From the NCBI RefSeq assembly GCF_019059575.1, contig NW_024881964.1, positions 434,001-498,000 on the forward strand: a stretch of DNA of 64,000 nucleotides, read 5' to 3'. A program made the position numbers and the translations under genes. Every line of letters starts with the position of its first letter. Positions within the stretch are counted from its first letter, which is position 1. Origin of the DNA: Amphibalanus amphitrite (taxonomy: Eukaryota; Arthropoda; Thecostraca; Balanomorpha; Balanidae). Under the pieces are notes generated by a model. It was not told the origin of the DNA and did no database searches. It was given only the letters and a program-made list of their open reading frames with translations. This document shows, in pieces, positions 36,097 through 48,200 of this stretch.

Positions 36097-36099
36097 GCT

Positions 36100-37738
36100 T
36101 GCTTTCAGAAGTCAGTGTTTGTTAGCCTTCGAAACGTCCGAATGTAGAGAAGGATTACAACTGAGAAGCCTGAATGTAGTGGTGGCTGGGCCGGAGGGAC
36201 TAATGCGAGCTGATGCACGCCACAGATGGCGCCACCTGAGCCCGTGACTATGAGCTAACACTAGCTCCTCTAGAGCGTCATCTACGTCAGTATCAGAGTC
36301 TGTTGCTACATCATGCTACACACTGCTGGCAACAAGAAAACTATCCATTTATCCAATCAATGGTATATAGTAACTACGTCTACCCAGTACCCTGGCCCGA
36401 ATCGAAGTCTGGGAAGAGGTCGGCGACGTTTTCTGCTCACCCTGGGCTGCATTAATAGACGAAAAGGTGTTACTGCTGACGTCACCGTATCTGACCGTGA
36501 TTGTGGTGTCCCTAATGCCCCGAATGAACTTAAATGCAGTCTCCAGTACCGGGTATCGGTGCGGCGGATTCATCAAGTTCGACCGAGGGAGGGCTGCTAA
36601 ATTTGAGTTACCGAGCCAATTTACCGGGGCAGGATGGATGAGGATGTTAATTAGGTAGTTGGGTGACTCAAATTTAGGAGCCATTCCTCGGTCGGGCTTG
36701 GTGGATCCACCGCACCGGTGCACGGTTACATTTCAGAGGGGCTGTACGCTAGGAAACAATTAAGCGTGAAGTATAACACTTGGTTCTTAAATTCCTTATA
36801 TTTATATCTTTAAAACTGTAACAAACAACAGTCTTACTTGAAGGCACCTGATGACACTTCATCGGAGACGGATTCACTACCTATGAAGCGCGTCATATGG
36901 CACGCTCTCACGCTATAAAATCATCTATTTATATTGCATACCAGGGAGCACCTCGGGGAAACGTCGCCTGCCACTTATAGACATCAAACTCATACTAAGC
37001 AGTCGTTCAGTCGGAGACATTCATCACTTAACGTCACCGACCTATGATAACACTATTGCCGCTACTTGCACTATAACCAGGCACCTGCCATCAGAACGAC
37101 TGCAACACGGAATCATAAGAGGAAATAAAGTTTCCCTGCAGGCACTTCGGCGCTGAATGTCCGCCCATAAGTCGTTGACACGTGTTTCACAGATCTTCTA
37201 AACGAGTTGGGAACTGCCTCATGGACTGATATCAACTTCGACACACACCGGACAACACGGTTCCTGCTATCGACGATCGATCACGAGGAAGAGCACTTAC
37301 GAACCACACATAGGAATAAACGAACGCATCTATTGCTATCATGTAGGTAATACGGATCCGGATCCAGTCATACCTACATGACAACAATTCATGTTCAGGG
37401 AAAGGCACTTTTGAAGTCCGATTAACATGGTTCATAGATCATTCGATGGTTCCAGTTTATAGGTACCATAAGTGTGTTCATGATTAAAAGGAACAAAACT
37501 GCATTCGTCCTTTCATGGCACGCCGCATGTATATACTCATTACACAGCAGAACAGTAGCACGCATACGAAATTACCAACGTGTATCTATTATGCCACGTG
37601 GGTGCATGATGAGATAAGTCGATGTTTTGGTCACAGATCTTCTTGATCAGCGTTCACACTCACAGGAAAGCTGATCGACGGAAAATGTCAACGAATAAAA
37701 CGTTCTTCATAAAACTATCTAATAGACTGAGAGCACTT
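36100..37738. other. Spacer between alpha-tubulin and the exchanger gene
   Basis: No gene recognised. An imperfect inverted repeat occupies about 36548-36727: GGTGCGG-GGAT, AAG-(T/C)CGACCGAGG and CTAAATTTGAGT occur in both arms. It could fold into a hairpin of about 60-bp stem and may be a small foldback element. Confidence 0.5.
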
Positions 37739-37851
37739 AGTCGGTGACCTTCAGCTGAAATCTGCCGATTCCAGCAGGTACTCCGCTGCCAAGGCCGAAG
37801 TCGTCGCTACCAGACAGGGAGGAAGCGTCGTTGCCGGTTTGATGTGTGTAT

Positions 37852-38395
37852 CAGGGTTGTGCTCGACTAAAAAAAATTGCCGACTCGACTCATCATTCAA
37901 CTTCAGAAAGCCCTGACTCAACTCTGACTCAAACAAGCTGATTTTTTCCCTTGACTCGACTCATGACTCAAGCGGCTCAATGAAAATATAAGTTGACTCA
38001 AACTTGACTCAAATTTTTTGGTTGAGTCAAGTGTGTTGACTCAAAATTGACTCAGATAAAAAAGTTGTTGAGCGGGGGGGGGGGGTGCAAAAAAAATCCG
38101 GCAGCAGGGCCAGGCCCTAAGTTGTTAAGCGGGGGAGAATGAATAGCTTATATACTGTTTCTAGAAAGATGAGTCAGCTGATTAATGTTCCTAAATGTTT
38201 TTGACTCAACTTAATGTCAAAAGTTATTTTACAGACTCAACTCTGACTCAACTCAACACCTTAATATTTTTGTCTGACTCAACTCTGACTCAACTCAACA
38301 GCTCAACATTTTATCCGACTCGACTCAAACCTGACTCATCTGAGTCAGAGTTGAGTCAAATCTCTGACTCGACTCATGAGTCAAGCACAACCCTG
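37852..38395. mobile_element. hAT-type non-autonomous element rich in TGACTCA
   Basis: 544 bp with ends CAGGGTTGTGCTCGACT (left) and the complement of CAGGGTTGTGCTTGACT (right). It is flanked by the 8-bp direct repeat GTGTGTAT at 37844-37851 and 38396-38403. The interior consists largely of repeated GACTCAACTCTGACTC and TGACTCA/TGAGTCA heptamers plus a G run near 38075. The 8-bp duplication and CAGGGTTG ends fit hAT. A partial relative starts at 52823. Confidence 0.92.
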
Positions 38396-38628
38396 GTGTG
38401 TATCTTCTGATCCCGCTGTGTCTACCATCAGCATTCAGCGGGTGTGACGCCAAGTTCCTTCTATCGCTATACGGGCTTGGAAGTCACTTATTTTGTGATT
38501 TCCACCGTTCGGAGTTTGCTGATGTTTACTCTTCGACGGTAAAGGGTTTTCTGATGGTCTCGCTCCGACCGTCAAAGGCTGCTGCTGAGTTTAAATATTT
38601 CAGAGTTGACTGTTGGTGTCTCCCAGAG

Positions 38629-38876
38629 TCTGCTGTTGCTGCCCGCTCAGAGTCTGCTGATGAGTCACCTCAGGGGCTGTGGGCTGTTGCTGTTGCTGCC
38701 CGCTCAGAGTCTGCTGATGAGTCACCTCAGGGGCTGTGAGCTGTTGCTGTTGCTGCCGCTCAGAGCCTGCTGATGAGTCACCTCGGTCTGCTGATGGTGC
38801 CCCCACAGTCTGCTGATGGGTCACCTCAGGGGCTGTGGGCTGTTGCTGTTGCTGCCCGCTCAGAGCCTGCTGATGG
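38629..38876. repeat. 57-bp minisatellite spanning the exchanger stop codon
   Basis: About four units share TGCTGTTGCTGCCCGCTCAGAG, CTGCTGATG and GTCACCTCAGGGGCTGTG (starting near 38629, 38686, 38743 and 38841; the third is longer). The last unit includes the real stop of the minus-strand exchanger gene; the others lie in its 3' UTR and repeat the codons for ISRL-stop. Confidence 0.85.
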
Positions 38877-39291
38877 TGACGCCGCTGTCGTCGGTCGGCG
38901 TCGTCGGGTTGTCGTCGTTATCGTCTGTGACGGCGATGGTCGGCAGGGTGACCAGCGGCAGGGCCGGCTCCGGCGGCGGCCCGCGCTGCCCGGCTCCAGT
39001 CCGGCCGCCCCGGCTCGGCGTCTCATCCTCCGCCGTGGCGGCCGGCAGCGTCGCCTGCGAGCTGCACGACTCCTGGGAGGAACGGCGGGCCGTGGAGCCC
39101 TCCGACTCGGGAGGGCTCGGGCTCGGCGGCGTCGCCGTGCCCGACTGCCGGCCGGCCGGCTCCGACTCAAAGTCCGACTCCTCCGTGATGACGAAGGTGG
39201 GGTTGACGTGACCGCCGCCGGCCCCCGCGACGGGCCGCGTCGGCTCCGGGGAGGCCGTGGAGCCGCTCTCTGGCGTGGCGGTGCCGCGTGC
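38860..39291 (-). CDS. Exchanger exon 18 (tail end, PDZ ligand)
   Basis: Residues 844-986, starting [17 protein letters not shown] and ending [10 protein letters not shown] then TGA. It is Pro/Ser/Thr/Glu-rich and probably disordered. The stop lies inside the 57-bp minisatellite. Confidence 0.92.
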   Translation of the reverse strand, partial: ARGTATPESGSTASPEPTRPVAGAGGGHVNPTFVITEESDFESEPAGRQSGTATPPSPSPPESEGSTARRSSQESCSSQATLPAATAEDETPSRGGRTGAGQRGPPPEPALPLVTLPTIAVTDDNDDNPTTPTDDSGVTISRL

Positions 39292-42200
39292 CTGCAGGCA
39301 GACCGACACATATGTTAGTCCTCAGGAAAAGGAAAACTTGGACACTATTAGTCATTTGATCGGTCGGATGTTTACCTGTGTGGCGTTCGTACTGCACGCT
39401 CTCAGAGGTGTCAAGCCGTTTGAACGAAACACGCATCGGCGAATAATACCTCGGTTGGTAAGTCGCATGGCGATCACCTCACCTTTGTAATCTTGGGGCC
39501 GAACACGAACGGAATGTTGCCGTGCTGAAGTGATGTCGGCTGTAAACAGAACACGGATCACGCGTCAATCAACTTCTTCAGTGCCACCCTATGAAGTTTC
39601 AACAAGTATCTACGCATCATTTTCAACTTTCACATAACTGAAAGAGAGGTCTCATCCATCGTGTTTGTGACCGAAGCAGTGATATAAAATCAAATATCAG
39701 GCACCAAGGCACATGCCGGTTCTCCGGCTATCCGCAGCGCGGGCCTGACCTGCAGGGAGTTGCTGCGGCTGCGCAGGGGCGGCGTCTCGCGCAGGGAGCG
39801 CCGGATGCGCAGCGACTGCCGGTGGTTGCTGGCGCGCGACAGCGACTCGGAGCCGGGCACCGAGCTCTCGCCCTGCTCGGCCAGCCCGGCCAGCATGGTC
39901 TGTGCCGTCGGCGGCAGGAACACCATCTGCGACATGCGGCGCGCGTTGAGCCGGCGCCTCCGCAGGTGTGTCTCCACCTCCTGGTCCTCTTCGTCCACCA
40001 GGTTCGGGTTGTAGCGGAAGTGCAGCTGGCGGAACGGCGGGGACATCGTCAGCGACTAATAGCACTAAGTCAAAACTCTACATGTAACACTGCCTGGTCT
40101 TTATATCCTCAACATCTCACATCTACAAGCGGCTGCGTTCTCTGAGAACGCCGTGGATACCGACCTTGTTGAAGGGGTTCTCTCGGATGGCGTGTCGCAG
40201 CAGCTGTGTGTCCGTCTGCGGGGACGGTGACCGGAGGAAGACGGAGTCGCGGCGACCTCCACTCTCCTCGTCCTGTGGGTCTCTGTCGGAGACAGCCGGG
40301 TGGGAAATCAGACCCGAGGCACTTCATACCACTCCTCCGAGACACATCACATCCCCAGCTGCTACACAAACATGGTGGCATATGCATCGCGATGTCCCAG
40401 TTTGAAAATATTGCAGAAGCAATGTTGTTCAGTGCTCACAGCTCATGATCATGAAGATATCATGACATAAGATCTCTATCGACTCGCGGATATCTTACTT
40501 CTGGTCGTGGACGGTGGCGCCGAACACGGAGAGCCGGCGCGCGAAGCCCTGTTTGAGGTCGTTGACGATGGAGGTGCGCCTGCCGCCGGTGCCGGGCAGT
40601 GGCGGCGGCTGCAGCGATCCCGTCCTCCCGTCGGCAGGCAGGGTGGACGAGCGCCGGCCCATGCTGAGGCCCAGTCCGTCGGGCGGGATCAGAGACGGAC
40701 GCCGACCGTCGCCCATGATGGACGGTCGACGCGCGTCGCTCAGCGAGGGCCGCGTCATGGGCAGCTCCGGGGTGGTCGCGGAGATCCGGCGGAGCCACGC
40801 CTGCGGGCCGCGGACCGGGGTGTCAGGTGGGGAGCTACATACGTGTAGAACGGACAGCGGACATACGTTGGCACTGCTTGATGAAGGTGGACGTCGTTAA
40901 ATTGTTGCATTTCTTAGACTAAAACTGCGGCGCTAACAGAATTACTCGTGAGGTGGCTACTGGGTAGCCTACCTCTGCAACCATTGTTAATCCACACAAA
41001 AAACACTGGCTGACAGTTGGTGACTCCTTTCGACGGTGTTGGGACCGTATTCAGCGAAGTTCTCACCAGCTCGTCCTCCGGCAGCGGCAGGTTGACGGCT
41101 GACGAGAGACGGCGCTTGATGTCGCCATTCGGCGAGTTCAGGATGGACTTGCGCCGCATCCAGCCCGGCTCCAGATCCAGGTGACCGTCGTCGGCTGCCA
41201 GCGAGCTCTTACGCTGCCGAACAGGGAACAGATTAGGAGATGCGGTCCAACAGAGCACATGGGCTGAGACGTGGGCATCAGGGTATCCCAAAATGCGTGA
41301 TGGGCCTCACCAAATTTGAGCTGTGTAAACTGCAAATGATTTCACTTACATTTACGTTGACATATATTGAGACGGGTTACACAGCACATTGGGTGGTTGT
41401 GTAATCCAATGTGCTGTGTAACCCGTCTCAATATATATTTGTCTATTACTACTCAATTTACGTTAACATTTCACCGCCCTTTCCCGAACCTTTCGTCGTC
41501 AGCACGGTGTACTGTGTAGTTGTTTCTAATAACTGTCGCTATACACGTGTTGTGCGTCGGATACTCACGTCTTTGTCCTTGTAGGCGGGATACGAGGGCA
41601 GTGACGACGTAATGGAGCCGGTGTCGAAGTCCTTCTGCGTCTCCAGGACGGCGGCCGGTCCGTACAGGTTGGCGTAGTGCTCGTCGAGCACCAGCTTGTC
41701 GTACAGACGCGCCAGGTTGGACATGGGCGGGGTGTGCACCAGCCACGGCGTCAGGTACTTCTCGTCCAGAGTCTCCAGACGCTCCTGCAGGGACGGCACG
41801 GGAGGAGTTGTCATCCCAGGTGGCTCACAGCTCCGAGAGCATTAACTGGGTGACAGCAAGGCGTGTCTCGCACTAAGCAGTTTCAACGCCTAGTTTCTTA
41901 TAAAATATGACACCTCATGCGTTCGTGACTCACCGCGAAACATACATACATGCACTCACTGACTGAAAGCCCTTTTCATCCCTCGGCTGACTATAAACGA
42001 CCTTTAACCCTGAAAGAAAGCATTGGTTAATGGTTTCTTACCTTCAGCCGGTTGAGACCTCCGTAGCCGACAATTTCCTCCACTCCCTCGGAGATGTGAT
42101 CGAGCGATGACGTCACAATCTCCTCCACCAGTGTCTTCTCCTCGTCATCGTCCAGCTTGATTCGGAAGAAGTTTACCAACACCTTCACTGTGGAGCCCTG

Positions 42201-45200
42201 TGAGAAAACGAACATTTGGCTGTGAGGCAACCTTAGTCATCGAATCGTTCCCAGCTCAGTACAGAAAAAAAAAAACAGAAGATTGAGCATACATTGCGGA
42301 AAAGTTTTTTAATATGTAAACGTAGCCCGTGCTGTCACGACTCACGAGTGCATTTTCAAAACATAAACACTGAACAATACCTACACAATACACATCTTAT
42401 CGGTATCATTTACTTGATTTCGGATGTGGACTTAAAAAAGACGATTGTTTTATTCCCTCACGTTTTTTGATAGTTGGACCGAAGACCGAGGACCGTGGAC
42501 CGATAAGAGTCAATCACTACCATCACTACCGATTTTCTCGCACTTACTTACCGAAGGGCTCGCGATTTTCCCGCGCTGAGTCGCACGGCCGCTCACCTGA
42601 ACGAAGACGGTGAACAGCACAATGAACAGTGTGCACGTGACGAACACCTGTGCCGTCTCCTTGTCGATTACATCCCCAAGCATCACCACCAGCGAGAAGC
42701 CGACGGCGCCGCGCAGACCGCCATACGCCATGATGAACTGCTCCTTGCGACCGATACGGTTCATTCGGTTACGGTTGGCGAACCAGGTCAGTAGGTAAAC
42801 ACCTGGAAGCAGAAGTCACACACACACAGGTCAGAGGTGATACGATTTCAGATCGACGCTGCGATACCTACACTCCAGGGGAGATGGAATAAAATTCGGG
42901 TCAAACCTTCGGCAAGGGTTGGCATAGAGCCATGAAGCCATTAATTACATTATGGATGATGGATGACTTCACAACGCCTCAAAGACATTGCCAACGGTAC
43001 GGGTTATCGGTCAATAAATTATCGGCATGTGCTATTATCGGGTGAATTCAGCGCATGGTAAGAGCTAATGAGTCAGAGATCACAATGCTTTTAATTGCCT
43101 ACAGCCACTGACACTATATTCTGGATAACTAATCACTATCGCTCCTCAAGAGCATTCACAGCCATTCGGTACGAGCCAACCCCACCCATCATCAGTCAGT
43201 TCACAAACAGTGGGAGCTGTCGAGTGCCAACGAAGAGAAAGGCTTTGTATAGTAACCTGACACGGTTCATCAACTCAAAACACAAAAGCAGCTCGTTCAG
43301 CCCCAGACAGCTACAAAGTGCGGGGATAATGAACTACCTGCCTTTCTCAGCAGAGGTTGGGTGATTTATGTTGGGATGTGGTTTTGGACGCGTTAAAGTC
43401 GCTATAAGCTTAGCAATCTAACTGAATCCACTCAGTGACTACAGCAACTCGCCTATAAATCTTTAGGCGAGCAAATTCCGGGACTGGTGAGCTTGAGTGT
43501 CTACTGTGGCTCGGGAGATTGACTATCAGGACTCAGAACAGTGACTACCGGGACTCGCGACAGTGACTATCATGATTTCACTCGCCTATAAACCGGAAGA
43601 CGAGGCAGAGCAGCAGAGTCCAAAGGCAGAAGCCCGTGTGCCAGCGGTGGTCGTCGCTGATAAGCACCATTCCCAGGAACATGAAGATGATGGTGTCGCT
43701 GGTGGAGCTGAAGAAGTACAACACCATGTCAGAGAGGTGCATGCAACGTCATCTAATGTCCTATTCGCAGCAGGCTTCAGCCTCTTCCTTGGTCTTAGCT
43801 GACGCAAGCTATGTGGTACATCGGGCATAAAAGAACGCATAAAAGACGTTCAGTGACGGTCGTTATTTTACAGCGTATGTGTTGGAATGAAATCTACATA
43901 TAGCATTTAGATTACTTATTTGCATTTTTTAACAGAAACACGCTATGAACGCGCTATAAACAGTAAGACGGTCAATGCTAACCTGGCCATGCTGACGAAG
44001 TATTTGATGGTGATGTAGGAGTTTTTGGAGATGTTTTTGGTGGCGTAGTGAGCCTGCACGATGCCACAGCCGACGGTGGCGATGATGCCCGAAAAGTGAA
44101 CCAGCTCGGCCGACAGATAGGCCAGGTACGACAAGGCCAGGATCGACAGCGGCTCCACCACTGCGGAGGGAGACACGCGTCAGACGGCGAGATACATCAA
44201 CAGACTCCGGCCGATGATGTAAGATCGTGACGTCAGGCCTATATCGTTAAGCGCACCGAATACTCGATGCACAATAAAATCGACAATCACTGATAAATAA
44301 ACGTTAACAATATGTGACCAATAAACAAGGTTTACTTCACTATAGCATTAAAAATTGAAGATCCTCCAGACTACATTTTCCATCGTTCGTTGATACCTGT
44401 CAGAGATGAGAGACTCAAACCAGTTCGACCCTCATTCAGCACCACCTCTGTTCAGCCCGATCTCGTCTCGGCGCGGCTCACCGGGCAGCTCTGACGTGTG
44501 CTTGGTGATGAGTGCAGTGATGACGCCGAACACGATGCCGATGGCCAGGCCGCCCAGGGAGACGCAGAAGAAGGCGGCCACGGCCAGCAGCAGCTGGTCG
44601 TAGCTGACGCTGTCCGTCTCTTGGCCGGCCAGGGCCACCATGGCGTTATACAGCACCACCGTCACGGCATCTGCAGGCGTGGTCAACGGATAAATTTTAT
44701 GGGGATGGCCGATGGTCGGAGAAGTGACGGGACCGCCAGTGCATAATCGGCTTCAAAACGTTTCGATTATTATGGCAACATAAATAAAGCAGCTCATTTG
44801 GGTAGGGTAACTTCTTGATATTAGCAAAGAGTGCTGCTGCTTATAACGCCTTTCAATTGTGCTATATAGCTGCAGCCAACGCACAACGATCGTGGGGAAT
44901 CGACCGTTCAACAGGTTGTCTCCATCCCACGACAAAACTGACCGTTGAGGAGACTCTCTCCGAAGACGAGGAAGTAGAGGTCCTTGTTGACGCCGACCTC
45001 CTGGAAGATGGCCAGCACGGCCACCGGGTCCACGGCCACGATCAGCGACGAAAAGGTCAACATCTGCACGAAACTGGCGGCAGGCGGGCGGGTAAAGCAT
45101 CGGTCAGAATTCTATTGGTATTGGGTGTCATCCGCTGTAGTCGCACTTTGAAACTGTTTTTTTTTTCAGCCGACAGACGCGCCCCATCGGCCGAAGTGAA

Positions 45201-48200
45201 ATGTACACTCTATCTGCGCTTCAAGTTAAAGTCGGAGGCAGACGAAAAAATCGGTTTCAGCTCGCGGAGTGTTGCCTTACGTGGGATGCTTTTTAAAAGG
45301 CGTGAGCAACTCTTTTGATTATAATAAGTGTTTTAAACAGCTGCCGACAAAGGCGAATGTTAACGTTAATGTCGATGCCGCATGGCGTTCACCAGAGTCA
45401 TTTGACCGTTCAAATATAACAAGTAGGTAGACTGCGTTTTTGTTGTAGTTCATCTGCTGTGCACTGCCGCTTGCGAATTTTCAAACACATGTGATGCTAA
45501 CTATATGTAGGCATATATTTCACTTCGTAGCAGAATAACTCAACCACAGTCCACACTCCACATTGCTTTGTTTATGACAGTATCGTGTTTATTCACTGCA
45601 CTGAGCGCCATCGGTGTTACGCATCACTGCTGCATCGCAGTCTTCCTTGTCTGTATAGGCCACCCGTTGGGCCCGCGTGCCCTGCGGCACAGCAGCGCCG
45701 CGAACGGCAGGCGGCCGCGGTCACGTGACCACCTGCCGCTCGTATACAGGCGGGAGGCGTGCAGATCGGTGTTGTTTGCGGCTCACCTGATATTGAAGTC
45801 TGAAGATGTACTCGGACTCACCTGATGTTGGAGATGTCGTAGCCGGCCAGCGCCGGCACCATGCTGGAGCCCATGGCGCCCACCTTAGCCAGCAGGTAGA
45901 GCAGCGGTCCGATCGTGAACATGTTGAACAGCGTGCCCTGGCGGCGGAGCGGAGACAGCGTGACGAACGGGAACGGCACGGGGGCAACTGCACCCCTGTG
46001 GTGCCCTCGCTGCACCCTTTTAAACCCACCAGCTGCACCCACAAGCTGCAGTCTCACCAAACGACAGCGCCTATGGACGCAATTGTGTGAGGAAACGATC
46101 CTTCACGCGGTATACATACACACCTCAGTATTTCTTATTCAATTAAGAATGCCGATTGCTGAAACAACCTAAGCACCTCTGATCAGCCGGCAATAAGTCG
46201 GCCCACCCTCAGTGAAAAAAACTGTTCCCATCCGTGCGTGGGCACATTTCCTATCTGCGTCAGTCGCAGCCTGCACGCGTCAAGGTCAGCCCACAGAGAC
46301 AGTAGCGGGTCATACCGGACGTGCTATCAGCAGCGACCCGGCGCGTCGGCGAGTGGGGGGGGGGGCTGCACGTGCGGGGGGGGGGGGGGGTCGAGGGAAC
46401 GGGAATCGTGCGCTAAGTCATCGCAGCATTTGTGGCTAGAAAAGTGATTAGCTTGCTCTTCTATTTCGTGAGGAGCGTGAAGAACATCGTTAACTGTATA
46501 GCCGGCGTTTGTTTTATAACTTTGAATACGGTTGGTGATCAAGCTAAACCACCTTCTTGGTAACTTATATTGTTATCAGAGACAAGAGAAAGCCTGTTTT
46601 AACGTTTGACACTGATATATCTGCTATCGCTATCGCTCCCAGTCACCGTTTCCCACTCCCATGCTTTTAAGCTCTTTGCTCGGATGTCGCTGCATGCCAG
46701 CACGTTGCACAGAGGTTCAACAAACAACCGCGCCGTGTGCCTAATGCCGGGGCCTGTCCCTGTCGTGTACGTTCGTTCCGAGTCACCCAGGCACTGACGT
46801 AACCCTACCATTAGGGCGGCATCAGCCATGCTAATCCGTCGACGTCTCTTTAGAGAGGGCCGCTGGCCACCCTCCCCAGCTCTCTCCTCCCGCCCCCACC
46901 CCTCTCCCCGCAGACACCGGCTGGGACACAGCCATAAATACTGAGCTGTGTGTACTGTGCACGGCATGGTGCGCAGGTGTGCACAGTGAGCGGAGCCGGC
47001 GGCGCACCGCCAGCTAGCTCATGGACCGACTTCTCCGCAGAGGAGAGGCACGGCGCCATAAGCGGCCTCGTGTGCGACTCAGGTGACCAACGGATGGCCA
47101 AGCCTGCTGGACTGTGACATTGAGCGCAGCAGGTAACGGGTCTCCGAGACATTTCTTCATCGCAAGGGTGGACGCAGCTACCCCTGACATACAGGCCCAC
47201 TTGCATTGACACGCCAATTGCATATGCTTGGCTCAAGCGGCAGCCGGCAGGTCCGTTATATTCCACAATGGCACCACGACGGGGGATTTGGGACCAAAGG
47301 CTCCGCGACCTCCGTGACGCCGAGGTCTCACAGACTTCGAGCGGCCCAGCACCGACCCTGGAGACTTCAAGTGGTCCGTGCCGTCCCCATAGACCCTGCT
47401 GTGAACCCACGGACCCCACCAGCCCTTTGAACACCCACCCTCACAATCCGTTCCGCTCACGAGTCACCCTAGCCCCGACCCCGCGATCGGTCTCGCCCAC
47501 AACTCACCACCACTGCGTACAGTAGGACCGTGCCGAGGTTGTCAGCGAACGTGCGGTCGTGCAGGGAGTACGCCGCCTCCAGAATGATCCTGCGGGGGGG
47601 GGGGGGGCGAGGGGGGTCATCACCGGCTCCCATCGCCGGTGTAACGAGAGACACCGCCTCAGCGCGGGAGACAGGTAACCGGAGACGCCGCTGTCCGTGC
47701 CGCAATGAGCGATGTGAGAGAGCGCCGGTGTCGGCCAGCTCACCGTGTGAGAGCCGGTGAGATATGACGCTCACCAGACGACACGACAGCTGGGAGAGCA
47801 CCGTCCGTGCGTGGGACGGGTGTGGGTGTTGGGGGAGGGGGGGGGGGCAGGGTGTGAGTGGGCGGGAGGTGCGGCACGTGACCTGTCGGACTCCGGCATG
47901 GAAAACAGAGCGGCGTTTTTTTAGGAGCAGGAGTAGCAGATCGCAGAACAAACACGCTCCTACGAGTAGCTTTGAAACAGGTCTTTATTTACTTGTGTGA
48001 ACACCACATATCGGATTTGAACGTTATCTAACGTTGAACGGACATTAAATAAATCCTCCCTGTATGTAAATGTCACTGCCAATTTTTTTATAAAGCTAAA
48101 ATAATCAGCGTCGACGGTGTATTTATTCGATCGACGACCATGACAGGCAGTTAACTGCTTATTTAGAACTGTGGAGAGAGGAGTGCTAATAAAGGGCAAT

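Noticed and set aside
43586..43840. Exchanger exon 9 extended upstream to include [11 protein letters not shown]
   Set aside because: That frame meets a stop just upstream and no acceptor fits its phase. The gtacttcttcag acceptor joins exon 8 in the conserved frame.
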